Below are positions 55,754 through 64,000 of a DNA stretch of 64,000 nucleotides, one piece after another. Source of the DNA: Actinomycetes bacterium. Lineage in GTDB: Bacteria; Actinomycetota; Actinomycetes; Nanopelagicales; Nanopelagicaceae. Location: the NCBI GenBank assembly GCA_014190155.1, contig BJFY01000002.1, positions 71,209 through 135,208 of the forward strand. Reading direction: 5' to 3'. The first letter of the stretch is position 1. Every line of letters begins with the position of its first letter. Position numbers and translations under genes: made by a program. The notes beneath the pieces are model-generated. The model had not been told where the DNA came from. It saw nothing but the letters and a program-made list of their open reading frames with translations, and searched no databases.

Positions 55754-58140
55754 TGGACACGCCATCCGAACGTTTTGTCGCTGCAAAAAATCGTCAAAAA
55801 TTTGCAGCCACCCAATTGTTTGAGTCTGGCTATGCCTTTCCTTTTGATGAATTTCAAGTAACCGCCTGTCATGCCATTGAATCTGGCAAAGGTGTCTTGG
55901 TGGCAGCTCCCACTGGAGCCGGAAAAACTATTGTCGGTGAATTCGCGGCGCATTTAGCGATTAAGCAAGGTTCAAAATGCTTCTACACCACGCCAATTAA
56001 AGCTTTATCAAATCAGAAATTTCAAGAATTGGTAGCTGTTTACGGTGAAGAAAAAGTTGGGTTACTCACTGGTGATTCATCCATAAATGGTGAAGCTGCA
56101 ATAGTTGTGATGACGACTGAAGTACTGCGGAATATGATTTACGCCCAATCCCAGACCTTGGAAACTTTAGGTTTTGTCGTCATGGATGAGGTTCATTATC
56201 TCGCGGATAAGTTTCGTGGCGCAGTCTGGGAAGAAATTCTCATTCACCTGCCGGAGCAAATCCAAGTAATTTCACTCTCTGCAACAGTTTCAAATGCAGA
56301 AGAATTTGGAGAATGGTTGAACACGATCCGAGGCGAGACCGCTGTGGTAGTTAGCGAAATCCGTCCAGTCCCGCTTTATCAACATGTATTAATGGGTAAT
56401 CGTCTATTGGATCTCTTCGTTGACGATGGTCGAGTGAATCCAGAAATTTTACGAATAGAAAAGGAGTCGCAACGAAATGTACGTACGTCAAATCAACAAA
56501 ATTGGAGCGGTTCAGATTACAAATCTCGCCGTCAAAAACAAATTACTAAGCCCGAGATAATCGAGAAATTGGAAAGTCAAGGTTATCTACCAGCGATATT
56601 TTTTGTTTTCTCACGGGTTGGATGCGATGCTGCCGTTAGATCATGTATCCAAGCAAATCTTAGAATGACAACTAGTGAGGAACGAGCTGAAATCCAAGAA
56701 GTAATTGTGCAAAAAACCGCGGAATTACCGCAGGAAGATTACGCAATTTTAAATTTTTATCAATGGTGTGACTCGCTAGAACGCGGAATTGCAGCGCATC
56801 ATGCGGGATTACTGCCTATGTTTAAAGAAACTATTGAAGAGCTCTTTCAAAGAGGTCTGATTAGGTGTGTCTTTGCAACTGAAACTTTAGCTTTGGGTAT
56901 AAATATGCCAGCCCGAACTGTAATTTTAGAAAAACTCACTAAGTGGAATGGTGAAACGCATGCAGCGATTACGCCGGGGGAGTACACCCAACTAACTGGT
57001 AGGGCTGGTCGACGCGGTATTGATATTGAAGGAAACGCGATCGTGCTTTGGAATGAAACCGTAGATTCTGGAACAGCGGCTGGGTTGGCCAGTACCAGAA
57101 CATATCCACTTCGGTCTTCGTTTGCGCCAACTTACAATATGAGCGCAAATTTAATTTCCCAGTTCAATCACGAACTTGCACGGAGTTCGTTAGCAGCTTC
57201 ATTCGCCCAATTTCAAGCAGATCGCGCAGTAGTTGGCTTAACAAAACAAATTGGAAAAAGTGAAAAATTGATTGCGCAATATACCAACGAATCTGTATGT
57301 CATTTGGGTGATTTTGTTAAATACATGTCGTATCGATCAGAGATTAAAGCGATTGAACGCGAAGTTGTTGCCCAAGGACGAAATTACCGTGGCAATCGAA
57401 AAGAATTTCTCAAAAGAAGTGAAGACGAAATTACTGCGTTTCGTAAAGCGATGAAATCTGATCCATGTCACCAATGTCCGGACCGAGAAGCGCACGCGCG
57501 GATTGCGGAGAAAGGTGAACGACTTGTTCGGGAGAATGGAGGTTTAATCAAACGAATAGAATCACGCACTAACGTTATTCCGAAAACTTTCGATTGGATA
57601 ATTTCAGTTCTAACTGAACTTAAATATATTGAGCACGATGTGCTCACCGAATCCGGCGAGATTTTAACAAAAATTTATGCAGAGACAGATCTTTTAATTG
57701 CAGAATCTTTACGCAAGGGAATCCTGGACAATCTACCAGCGCCTGAATTAATCGCGCTACTCTCAACCTGTGTTTTTGAAAATAGGAGCGATAAGAGTAA
57801 TTCACCGAGAATTCCTAGATCGCTCAATGAACCGTTGGAGAAGTTGCTAAAAACCTGGGCAGAGTTAACTATTTTGGAAAGTAAATTTAATTTAGCCACC
57901 CAGCGCGAACCAGACTTGGATTTTATTTGGCAGAGTTATCGGTGGGCTAGCGGTCATTCACTTACTTCTATTTTACGCGATAGTGAAATAACAGTTGGCG
58001 ATTTTGTGCGAGTAATAAGGCAACTGATTGATCTGCTTGGCCAATTATTGAGCGCACGTCCAGAGATGCGCTTGGTTATAAAAGATGCGCTGAAACGAAT
58101 TGACCGTGGAATTATTGCTTATTCGGCGGTAACCGCATGA
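55753..58140 (+). CDS. helY: DEAD/DEAH-box RNA helicase HelY (Ski2/Mtr4-like)
   Basis: An ATP-dependent RNA helicase, 795 residues. Motif I is APTGAGKTIVGEF (about 56-68), the Walker B box is VMDEVHYLAD, and motif III is SLSATVSN. The second RecA domain has FVFSRVGCD, ATETLALGINMPAR and LTGRAGRRGID. The C-terminal DSHCT domain follows (about 620-795). It is somewhat shorter than the usual 900 or more residues. ATG at 55753 overlaps the lipid kinase stop (TAATG); an ATG at 55735 is the alternative. Confidence 0.93.
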   Translation: MDTPSERFVAAKNRQKFAATQLFESGYAFPFDEFQVTACHAIESGKGVLVAAPTGAGKTIVGEFAAHLAIKQGSKCFYTTPIKALSNQKFQELVAVYGEEKVGLLTGDSSINGEAAIVVMTTEVLRNMIYAQSQTLETLGFVVMDEVHYLADKFRGAVWEEILIHLPEQIQVISLSATVSNAEEFGEWLNTIRGETAVVVSEIRPVPLYQHVLMGNRLLDLFVDDGRVNPEILRIEKESQRNVRTSNQQNWSGSDYKSRRQKQITKPEIIEKLESQGYLPAIFFVFSRVGCDAAVRSCIQANLRMTTSEERAEIQEVIVQKTAELPQEDYAILNFYQWCDSLERGIAAHHAGLLPMFKETIEELFQRGLIRCVFATETLALGINMPARTVILEKLTKWNGETHAAITPGEYTQLTGRAGRRGIDIEGNAIVLWNETVDSGTAAGLASTRTYPLRSSFAPTYNMSANLISQFNHELARSSLAASFAQFQADRAVVGLTKQIGKSEKLIAQYTNESVCHLGDFVKYMSYRSEIKAIEREVVAQGRNYRGNRKEFLKRSEDEITAFRKAMKSDPCHQCPDREAHARIAEKGERLVRENGGLIKRIESRTNVIPKTFDWIISVLTELKYIEHDVLTESGEILTKIYAETDLLIAESLRKGILDNLPAPELIALLSTCVFENRSDKSNSPRIPRSLNEPLEKLLKTWAELTILESKFNLATQREPDLDFIWQSYRWASGHSLTSILRDSEITVGDFVRVIRQLIDLLGQLLSARPEMRLVIKDALKRIDRGIIAYSAVTA

Positions 58141-59036
58141 CTTTAATGATGATCGATAGCGCCTCACTCTGGTATCGCGCTTATTATGGAATGCCCGACA
58201 CGCTATTAGCGCCAGATGGCACTCCGGTAAATGCAATAAAAGGATTCTTAGATATGTCGGCGAGGTTAATTCAAAAATATCAACCTAATCGCTTAATTGC
58301 CTGCCTAGATGGCGATTGGCGCCCAACTTGGCGAGTGGACTTATTCCCAGAATACAAAGCTAACCGCTTAAGCGAAGCTGGCGGAGAAGAAGAACCAGAT
58401 CTTTTAACACCGCAAGTTCCGATTCTGTTGGACTTGTTAGATTTATTTGGAATTGCAGTTATTGGGGTGGATAACTACGAAGCCGATGATGTAATTGCAA
58501 CTATCGCAGCCAATGAAGCAGGGCCCACCAGAATTGTTACCGGGGATCGGGATCTCTTTCAATTAGTTGATAGCGCTAAAGATGTAAAGATTGTTTATCT
58601 AGCTAAAGGTATTTCGGCTCATGATTTAGTTGATCATGCTTGGATTAAGAATAAATATGAAATCCCAGGTGATCGATATGCGCTATTTGCAATGATCCGA
58701 GGTGATGCTTCAGATGGGCTACCCGGAGTCCGTGGTATTGGTGAAAAAGGTGCGGCGATAATTGCTAATAATTTTCAATCAATTACCGAAGCGTTGGCAG
58801 CCGCTCATGCCGGTGATGCTCGATTGAAGCCGCTATTGCAACGAAAACTTATCGAGGGAGCAGATTACATTAAGATCGCACCGAAATTAGTTAATTGTGC
58901 GCTCGATGCTCCGATTCCAGAGTTATCACACAAAATGCCTTCCCGTCCTAAAAATTTGGAAGCGATTAAAGATTTTCGAATTCGTTATGGCTTAGGTTCA
59001 AGTATTGATCGAATGATGGCAGCGCTCGGTTGGTGA
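58137..59036 (+). CDS. 5'-3' exonuclease (flap endonuclease-like)
   Basis: A 299-residue protein homologous to the N-terminal domain of DNA polymerase I. Acidic metal ligands are in IDSASLWYRAYY, ACLDGD, NYEADDVIATIA, and TGDRDLFQLVD, and the H3TH DNA-binding motif is DASDGLPGVRGIGEKGAAII. It would remove flaps or RNA primers. It overlaps helY by 4 bases. Confidence 0.93.
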   Translation: MTLMMIDSASLWYRAYYGMPDTLLAPDGTPVNAIKGFLDMSARLIQKYQPNRLIACLDGDWRPTWRVDLFPEYKANRLSEAGGEEEPDLLTPQVPILLDLLDLFGIAVIGVDNYEADDVIATIAANEAGPTRIVTGDRDLFQLVDSAKDVKIVYLAKGISAHDLVDHAWIKNKYEIPGDRYALFAMIRGDASDGLPGVRGIGEKGAAIIANNFQSITEALAAAHAGDARLKPLLQRKLIEGADYIKIAPKLVNCALDAPIPELSHKMPSRPKNLEAIKDFRIRYGLGSSIDRMMAALGW

Positions 59037-60469
59037 AGATACTTAAAACCTTAATTGCCGGAGTTCTACTTTCGGCAAGCTTTCCGCCTATTAATCTCTG
59101 GTTCTTAGCTCCGATTTCAATAGCAATTTTCTACAATCAACTCGTTGAGTCTGAACTGAAGCTACGGTTACAAACTTCACTGATCTACGGCATTTTCTTT
59201 TTCGCGCCGCTATTACATTGGAGTTCAATCTTTGTTGGTGCGCTGCCGTGGATAATCTTGTCGATAGGAGAATCACTCTTCTTTTTGCTTTTTGCTACCG
59301 TGAAGTGGCAAAAAAGTACCTTAGATTACGCAAAATTTCCTGCGCTCTGGGCATTAATCGAGTTAGCCCGGGAGAAATTTCCGTTTGGGGGTTTTGGTTG
59401 GGGACGGATTGGATTTTCTCAAATTCAATCACCGCTTAGTTTTTATCTACCGCTAATTGGCGTGACCGGATTATCTTTCCTTACCTTAATTTTTGCCGTA
59501 CTTTTTGCCGATAATAAATTCCGTGAGCAAACCTTTATTGCTTTGGTGGTGATCGTGGCATTTGGATATGGCATCGAAAAAATAATTGATAACCGGATTT
59601 CGCAAGATGCTCAAACTGAAACTATCCGGCTTACTTTGATTCAAGGGGGAGTGCCTCAGGCAAATCTCAACTTCAATGGCGTTCCGATGGCGGTTTTTAA
59701 TAAACATTTTGACACCACTTCAAAATATTTAAAAAGCAAAGATTTTGCAACAAAGCCAACAGATTTAATAATTTGGCCCGAAAATGCTAGCGATTTAGAT
59801 CCATTCCGAACCAAGAGCATTGCGGATAAGATAGCCAATCTGAGAAAAAAAGGTGGAGTAGATCTTTTGATAGGTGCAGTACTGGATGGAAAAGCAGGCC
59901 CAGAGAATGTGGCAATTCATTATAAAAAGACGGGTGAGATTGTTCAATATATAAAGCGCGATTTAGCTCCCTTTGGTGAATATGTCCCATTAAGAACTCT
60001 GGCCGAAAACATTTCGCCATTAGCGAGAAATGTCGTCGATTTCCAATCTGGCAAAATACGTCAGATTTTCAGGATTAAAACTGGACAATTTACGCCGATA
60101 ATTTGTTTTGAATTATTAGACGATCAAGTTTTTACTGAAAGTGCAAACGAGAGCAATTTCTTAGTTTCGATGACAAATAATGCAACTTTTGGAAAAAGTT
60201 CAGAAGCGGCACAGCAATTTTTAATCGCTCGTGTGAGAGCATACGAAATGCGTAAAGTGGCTGCTGTGGTATCCACTACAGGCTTTACCGGTTTTATTAA
60301 TAGTAAAGGGGGAGTAGCGTTGCAAGCAAAACAATTCCAATCCACCGCACTCTTCAAAGAAATAACTTTGCATAATTACCGCACTCCAATTAGCAGAAAT
60401 CGTAACGTCCCAGAAATTGCTGTCGGCTTGATATTTGTGGTCACTTCCCTGCGGAGGAAACATGGCTAA
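59033..60469 (+). CDS. lnt: apolipoprotein N-acyltransferase
   Basis: Adds the third acyl chain to lipoproteins. A 478-residue protein with about six membrane helices in the N-terminal 190 residues and an extracytoplasmic nitrilase-like domain. The catalytic Glu is in IWPENASDLD, the Lys in YIKRDLAPFGEYVP and the Cys in PIICFELLDD. The start is GTG at 59033, overlapping the exonuclease by 4 bases. Targets such as the FKBP lipoprotein are encoded in the window. It is separate from, but overlaps, the ppm1 gene; in mycobacteria the two are fused. Confidence 0.92.
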   Translation: MKILKTLIAGVLLSASFPPINLWFLAPISIAIFYNQLVESELKLRLQTSLIYGIFFFAPLLHWSSIFVGALPWIILSIGESLFFLLFATVKWQKSTLDYAKFPALWALIELAREKFPFGGFGWGRIGFSQIQSPLSFYLPLIGVTGLSFLTLIFAVLFADNKFREQTFIALVVIVAFGYGIEKIIDNRISQDAQTETIRLTLIQGGVPQANLNFNGVPMAVFNKHFDTTSKYLKSKDFATKPTDLIIWPENASDLDPFRTKSIADKIANLRKKGGVDLLIGAVLDGKAGPENVAIHYKKTGEIVQYIKRDLAPFGEYVPLRTLAENISPLARNVVDFQSGKIRQIFRIKTGQFTPIICFELLDDQVFTESANESNFLVSMTNNATFGKSSEAAQQFLIARVRAYEMRKVAAVVSTTGFTGFINSKGGVALQAKQFQSTALFKEITLHNYRTPISRNRNVPEIAVGLIFVVTSLRRKHG

Positions 60470-61199
60470 GATTCCAAAAGTTTTAATAGTCTCACCAACT
60501 TATAATGAAATTGAGTCCATCCATGATTTAATTACCAGAATTGGCACCACACGCGACGAGCTAGAAAATTATTACGATTTGTCGTTGTTAGTAGTAGATG
60601 ACAATTCGCCAGATGGTACTTCAAATGCCGTTAAAGCAAGAAACCTGGATTGGATTCATGTTTTAGATCGTCCTGGTAAAGGTGGACTAGGACCAGCATA
60701 TATTGCTGGTTTTAATTGGGGCTTGGCTAAAGATTTTGATTACCTCTGCGAAATTGACGCGGACTTAAGTCATCAACCGGAAGAATTAGTGAATCTTTTA
60801 GATGCGCTGGCCAACCACGATCTAGCAATTGGAACCCGCTGGATGCCTGGTGGATCGGTAGTAAATTGGCCTCTTTCACGTCAGTTAATCTCAAAAGTCG
60901 GTACCGGTTATGCTCGAATAGTTTTGAAATTAGAATTAAAAGACATTACTAGCGGTTATCGTGGATTTCATCGTGAAGTTTTAGAGAAAATTGAATTAGA
61001 GAGCATTAACTCGCAAGGTTATTGCTTTCAAATTGAAGTAGCGTTACGCAGTTCCATCAACGGGTTTTCCATCGCACAGATACCGATAACTTTCATTGAA
61101 CGAGCGGGTGGAGTTTCTAAAATGAGTAAGAAGATCGTTATAGAAGCGCTCTGGAACGTCACAAAATGGGGCTTTGGGAGCTATAAATATCACCGATAA
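60462..61199 (+). CDS. ppm1: polyprenol-phosphate mannosyltransferase (Ppm1 catalytic domain)
   Basis: A GT2 glycosyltransferase that makes polyprenol-phosphate-mannose, the donor for protein and lipoglycan mannosylation. Length is 245 residues. SPTYNEIESI starts the fold, VVDDNSPDGT binds the nucleotide, EIDADLSHQPEE holds the DXD motif, and ITSGYRGFHREV and GYCFQIEVALR follow. ATG at 60462 has GGAGG 6 bases upstream and overlaps lnt by 8 bases; an earlier in-frame codon at 60435 is rejected. Its context next to lnt supports a link to lipoprotein or glycan modification. Confidence 0.92.
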   Translation: MAKIPKVLIVSPTYNEIESIHDLITRIGTTRDELENYYDLSLLVVDDNSPDGTSNAVKARNLDWIHVLDRPGKGGLGPAYIAGFNWGLAKDFDYLCEIDADLSHQPEELVNLLDALANHDLAIGTRWMPGGSVVNWPLSRQLISKVGTGYARIVLKLELKDITSGYRGFHREVLEKIELESINSQGYCFQIEVALRSSINGFSIAQIPITFIERAGGVSKMSKKIVIEALWNVTKWGFGSYKYHR

Positions 61200-61230
61200 G
61201 TTACATTATGTAAAGTAAAGCGAGCGTAAA

Positions 61231-64000
61231 TCAGTTAATAGCTAGCGCTGCAATCGGTTCACAAGAGCAAACCAAATTTCTATCCCCGTACGCGCCATCA
61301 ATGCGGCCGGTTGTTGGCCAATATTTACCAGCGCGAGTTAGACCAACTTCAACACCCATGGGGAAAGCTGCCATTTCACGCGAATATGGTCGGCTCCAAT
61401 CGGTTTGCAATAAATCGCTCATCGTATGCGGCGCGTGCCGGAGCGCCGAATCTTCGATTTTAATCTTGCCGCTACTGATCTCTGCAATCTCTAAACGAAT
61501 TGCCAACATCGCCGCGACGAAACGGTCCAACTCTTTAATATCTTCACTCTCGGTTGGCTCAATCATCAGCGTGCCTGGCACAGGGAAACTCATGGTTGGT
61601 GCATGGAATCCATAATCCATTAGCCGCTTGGCAATATCGTCAACGCTCACACCACTTATTTTAGTTATTTCACGTAAATCAATAATGCACTCGTGTGCGA
61701 TCAAACCATTCTTGCCAGTGTAAAGAATTGGATAAGAATCTCTCAATTTCAGGGCAATATAATTTGCCGACAGAATTGCAACTTCCGTTGCGGTAGTTAA
61801 ACCAGCGCCACCCATCATTCGAATATATGCCCATGAGATCGGCAAAATACCAGCCGAACCAAACGGTGCTGCCGATATCGGACCTGGACCAGTGGCAGGG
61901 CCTGCCGTTACATCTAACGGATGATTTGGTAAATATGGCGCTAGATGCGATCTCGCGATAACTGGACCCACTCCTGGTCCCCCGCCGCCATGTGGAATAC
62001 AAAATGTTTTATGTAAATTTAAATGCGAAACGTCAGCACCGAATTTTCCGGGTTGGGCTAATCCAACTAACGCATTTAAATTTGCGCCATCAACATAGAC
62101 TTGACCGCCGGCGTTATGAATCAATTCGCAGATTTCGCCAATAGCTTCTTCAAATACGCCATGTGTAGATGGATATGTGACCATCAAAGCCGCCAATTTA
62201 CCGCGATATTCCATAATTTTCGCTTGCAAATCCGCAACGCTCACATTTCCAGCCTCATCGCATTCAATTACTACTACGCGCATCCCCGCCATCACGGCGC
62301 TAGCTGCGTTAGTGCCGTGCGCGCTAGATGGGATTAAACAAATATCCCGCCCACTCTCCCCCTTGCTATCTAAGTAATTTCGAATCGCTAGCAATCCAGC
62401 AAATTCACCTTGTGACCCGGCGTTGGGTTGTAACGAAACCGCGTCGTATCCAGTAATTGCGATCAGCCAAGCCGAAAGTTGAGCAATCAATTCACGAGTA
62501 CCAGCGCTCTGTGAAACTGGGGCAAACGGATGCAACGACGCAAATTCCGGCCAAGTAATTGATTCCATCTCGGTGGTGCCATTTAATTTCATAGTGCAAG
62601 AACCAAGCGGAATCATAGTTCGATCTAGCGCTAAATCTCGATCTGAGAGCATCCGCAGATAGCGCAACATCGCGGTTTCCGAATGATACGTATTAAAAAT
62701 TGGATGCTGCAGATACTTTGTTTGGCGAGAAAGTTTTTTCGATACTGCACTCGCACTTAACTCTGAATCCCATGTGATTCCAAGAAATGTAAATAGATCA
62801 ATTAAAACGCTCTTGGTAGTCGTTTCGTCGAAACTGACTCCGACTAAATTATCAGCATAGCGAAGGTTGTAACCAGCTGTGCTTGCCTTCTCGCGCAAAC
62901 TTTCCAAGTTATCAAGCTTGAAAGCAACGGTATCAAAAACTTCATTTGTTAAAACGGTAATGCCATGTTCGCGGAGTTTCAACGCAAAAGTTAACGCATA
63001 TGAATTAACTCGTTCCGCAATAGCTTGTAAACCTTCGGGACCATGCCACGCGGCATAAAGTGCTGACATCACTGCTAATAAAACTTGCGCAGTACAAATA
63101 TTGCTAGTTGCCTTATCTCGACGAATATGTTGTTCTCTGGTTTGTAACGCTAGCCGGAGTGCCGGATTCCCATGCGCATCAATACTCTCTCCGATTAATC
63201 GACCAGGCATAGAACGTTCTAGTCCCGAACGAACTGCCATGAAACCAGCATGTGGCCCACCAAATCCCATTGGGACACCAAAACGTTGGGCAGTACCGAT
63301 CGCCACATCAGCACCCCACTCTCCCGGTGATTTAATTAGAGTTAGCGCCAATAAATCAACAGCGGTGATTGCGATGCCGTTACGTTGATGCACCCAATTA
63401 ATTATTTCAGAAGGCGAAGAGATCTCACCATATGTATTTGGGTATTGCATAATCGCGCCAAAAACATTTTCGGGCAAGCCTTTGACCGTTGCCAGATCCA
63501 AGATCTCAGTATTAATTTTCAATGGTTTTGCTCGCGTGATGATCACTGCAATAGTTTGCGGATGCAAATTTTTATCAATCAGGAAAACTGCATCTGTGGC
63601 TCCTTTCCAAACCCGATTCGCTAATGTCATAGCTTCCGCCGCCGCTGTGCCTTCATCTAGCATTGAAGCATTCGAAATAGGCAAGCCAGTTAAATCCGAA
63701 ACCATGGTTTGAAAGGCAAAAACCGCTTCCAATCGTCCTTGACTAATCTCAGGTTGATAGGGCGTGTACGCGGTGTACCAAGCCGGATTTTCGAAAACGT
63801 TCCGCAAGACAACTGGCGGTGTGATTGTTCCGTAATACCCAGCACCGATTAAGGATGTCGCGATTTTGTTCTTACTGGCAAAATTTTTAAGCTCTGCAAT
63901 TGCCTCGACTTCACTTATCGCATTCGGCAAAAGATCACTTAGCGAGCTCTTCATCGCAATACTCTCGGGAAGAACCTTTGCGATAAAATCGGCAAGGTTT
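61231..64000 (-). CDS. gcvP: glycine decarboxylase (P-protein), 5' end outside the window
   Basis: The PLP-dependent subunit of the glycine cleavage system, fused type. The frame stays open past the ATG at 63954 to the right edge, and the extra residues ([11 protein letters not shown] region) align with the N-terminal part of GcvP, so 63954 is not the start and roughly 30-50 residues are missing. Visible motifs are [41 protein letters not shown], and the PLP Lys in [18 protein letters not shown] (about residues 665-682 from 63954). It ends in LAIN, 31 bases from ppm1. Confidence 0.95.
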   Translation of the reverse strand, partial: NLADFIAKVLPESIAMKSSLSDLLPNAISEVEAIAELKNFASKNKIATSLIGAGYYGTITPPVVLRNVFENPAWYTAYTPYQPEISQGRLEAVFAFQTMVSDLTGLPISNASMLDEGTAAAEAMTLANRVWKGATDAVFLIDKNLHPQTIAVIITRAKPLKINTEILDLATVKGLPENVFGAIMQYPNTYGEISSPSEIINWVHQRNGIAITAVDLLALTLIKSPGEWGADVAIGTAQRFGVPMGFGGPHAGFMAVRSGLERSMPGRLIGESIDAHGNPALRLALQTREQHIRRDKATSNICTAQVLLAVMSALYAAWHGPEGLQAIAERVNSYALTFALKLREHGITVLTNEVFDTVAFKLDNLESLREKASTAGYNLRYADNLVGVSFDETTTKSVLIDLFTFLGITWDSELSASAVSKKLSRQTKYLQHPIFNTYHSETAMLRYLRMLSDRDLALDRTMIPLGSCTMKLNGTTEMESITWPEFASLHPFAPVSQSAGTRELIAQLSAWLIAITGYDAVSLQPNAGSQGEFAGLLAIRNYLDSKGESGRDICLIPSSAHGTNAASAVMAGMRVVVIECDEAGNVSVADLQAKIMEYRGKLAALMVTYPSTHGVFEEAIGEICELIHNAGGQVYVDGANLNALVGLAQPGKFGADVSHLNLHKTFCIPHGGGGPGVGPVIARSHLAPYLPNHPLDVTAGPATGPGPISAAPFGSAGILPISWAYIRMMGGAGLTTATEVAILSANYIALKLRDSYPILYTGKNGLIAHECIIDLREITKISGVSVDDIAKRLMDYGFHAPTMSFPVPGTLMIEPTESEDIKELDRFVAAMLAIRLEIAEISSGKIKIEDSALRHAPHTMSDLLQTDWSRPYSREMAAFPMGVEVGLTRAGKYWPTTGRIDGAYGDRNLVCSCEPIAALAIN

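Overview
The window is a gene-dense chromosomal segment of a small-genome actinobacterium. Markers of the phylum are: mycobacterial-type integration host factor, a BldD-type regulator between nusB and pyrR, mycothiol ligase mshC with its three usual companion genes, PafB/PafC, a PriA without helicase motifs, and the tatA-tatC-helY and lnt-ppm1 blocks. The DNA is AT-rich for the phylum. Genes overlap by 1-14 bases, convergent genes often overlap or nearly touch, and no mobile elements or CRISPR are visible. That combination points to a streamlined freshwater lineage such as acI / Nanopelagicales. This is inference; no 16S gene is in the window.

Layout. 1-10.6 kb: the end of an AAA/M41-like protein, a DUF948 membrane protein, alaS, ruvX, mltG, then the shikimate run aroE - prepilin peptidase - aroC - aroK - aroB - aroQ, then efp and nusB. 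10.6-11.1 kb: bldD on the minus strand. 11.2-20.9 kb: a complete pyr operon (pyrR, pyrB, pyrC, carA, carB, pyrK, pyrD, pyrF; pyrE not here) behind a PyrR-binding leader. 20.9-31.2 kb: mihF, gmk, rpoZ, coaBC, metK, priA, def, fmt, rsmB, rpe, hisE, hisG. 31.2-39.6 kb: shorter units on both strands: serB, a lone ABC ATPase, an AzgA-type purine permease with a structured leader, a YczE-like protein, uppP, DUF554, an alcohol dehydrogenase, tdk, apt and a tRNA-Leu(GAG). 39.7-49.6 kb: M20 peptidase, aldo/keto reductase, the phosphatase-DUF3090-kinase trio, mshC, PAC2 and metH. 49.6-64 kb: HAD hydrolase, trmI, FKBP lipoprotein, pafB-pafC, tatA-tatC, lipid kinase, helY, 5'-3' exonuclease, lnt, ppm1 and gcvP, which runs off the right edge.

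Three themes stand out. First, genes that head transcription units very often carry a TANNNT -10 box ending 6-7 bases before the start codon, so they are probably leaderless; genes inside operons are translationally coupled or have a Shine-Dalgarno sequence. The pattern also decides several start sites, including that of BldD. Second, two units have structured leaders instead: the pyr operon (PyrR site including the ribosome-binding site) and the purine permease (two mutually exclusive hairpins, one masking the ribosome-binding site). Third, the Pup-proteasome genes (mpa/arc, dop, pup, prcB, prcA, pafA) normally found between trmI and pafB are missing, while the flanking genes, PafB/PafC and the PAC2 protein remain.

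No stretch over 300 bases lacks a gene. The longest non-coding interval, 39434-39682, holds the tRNA.
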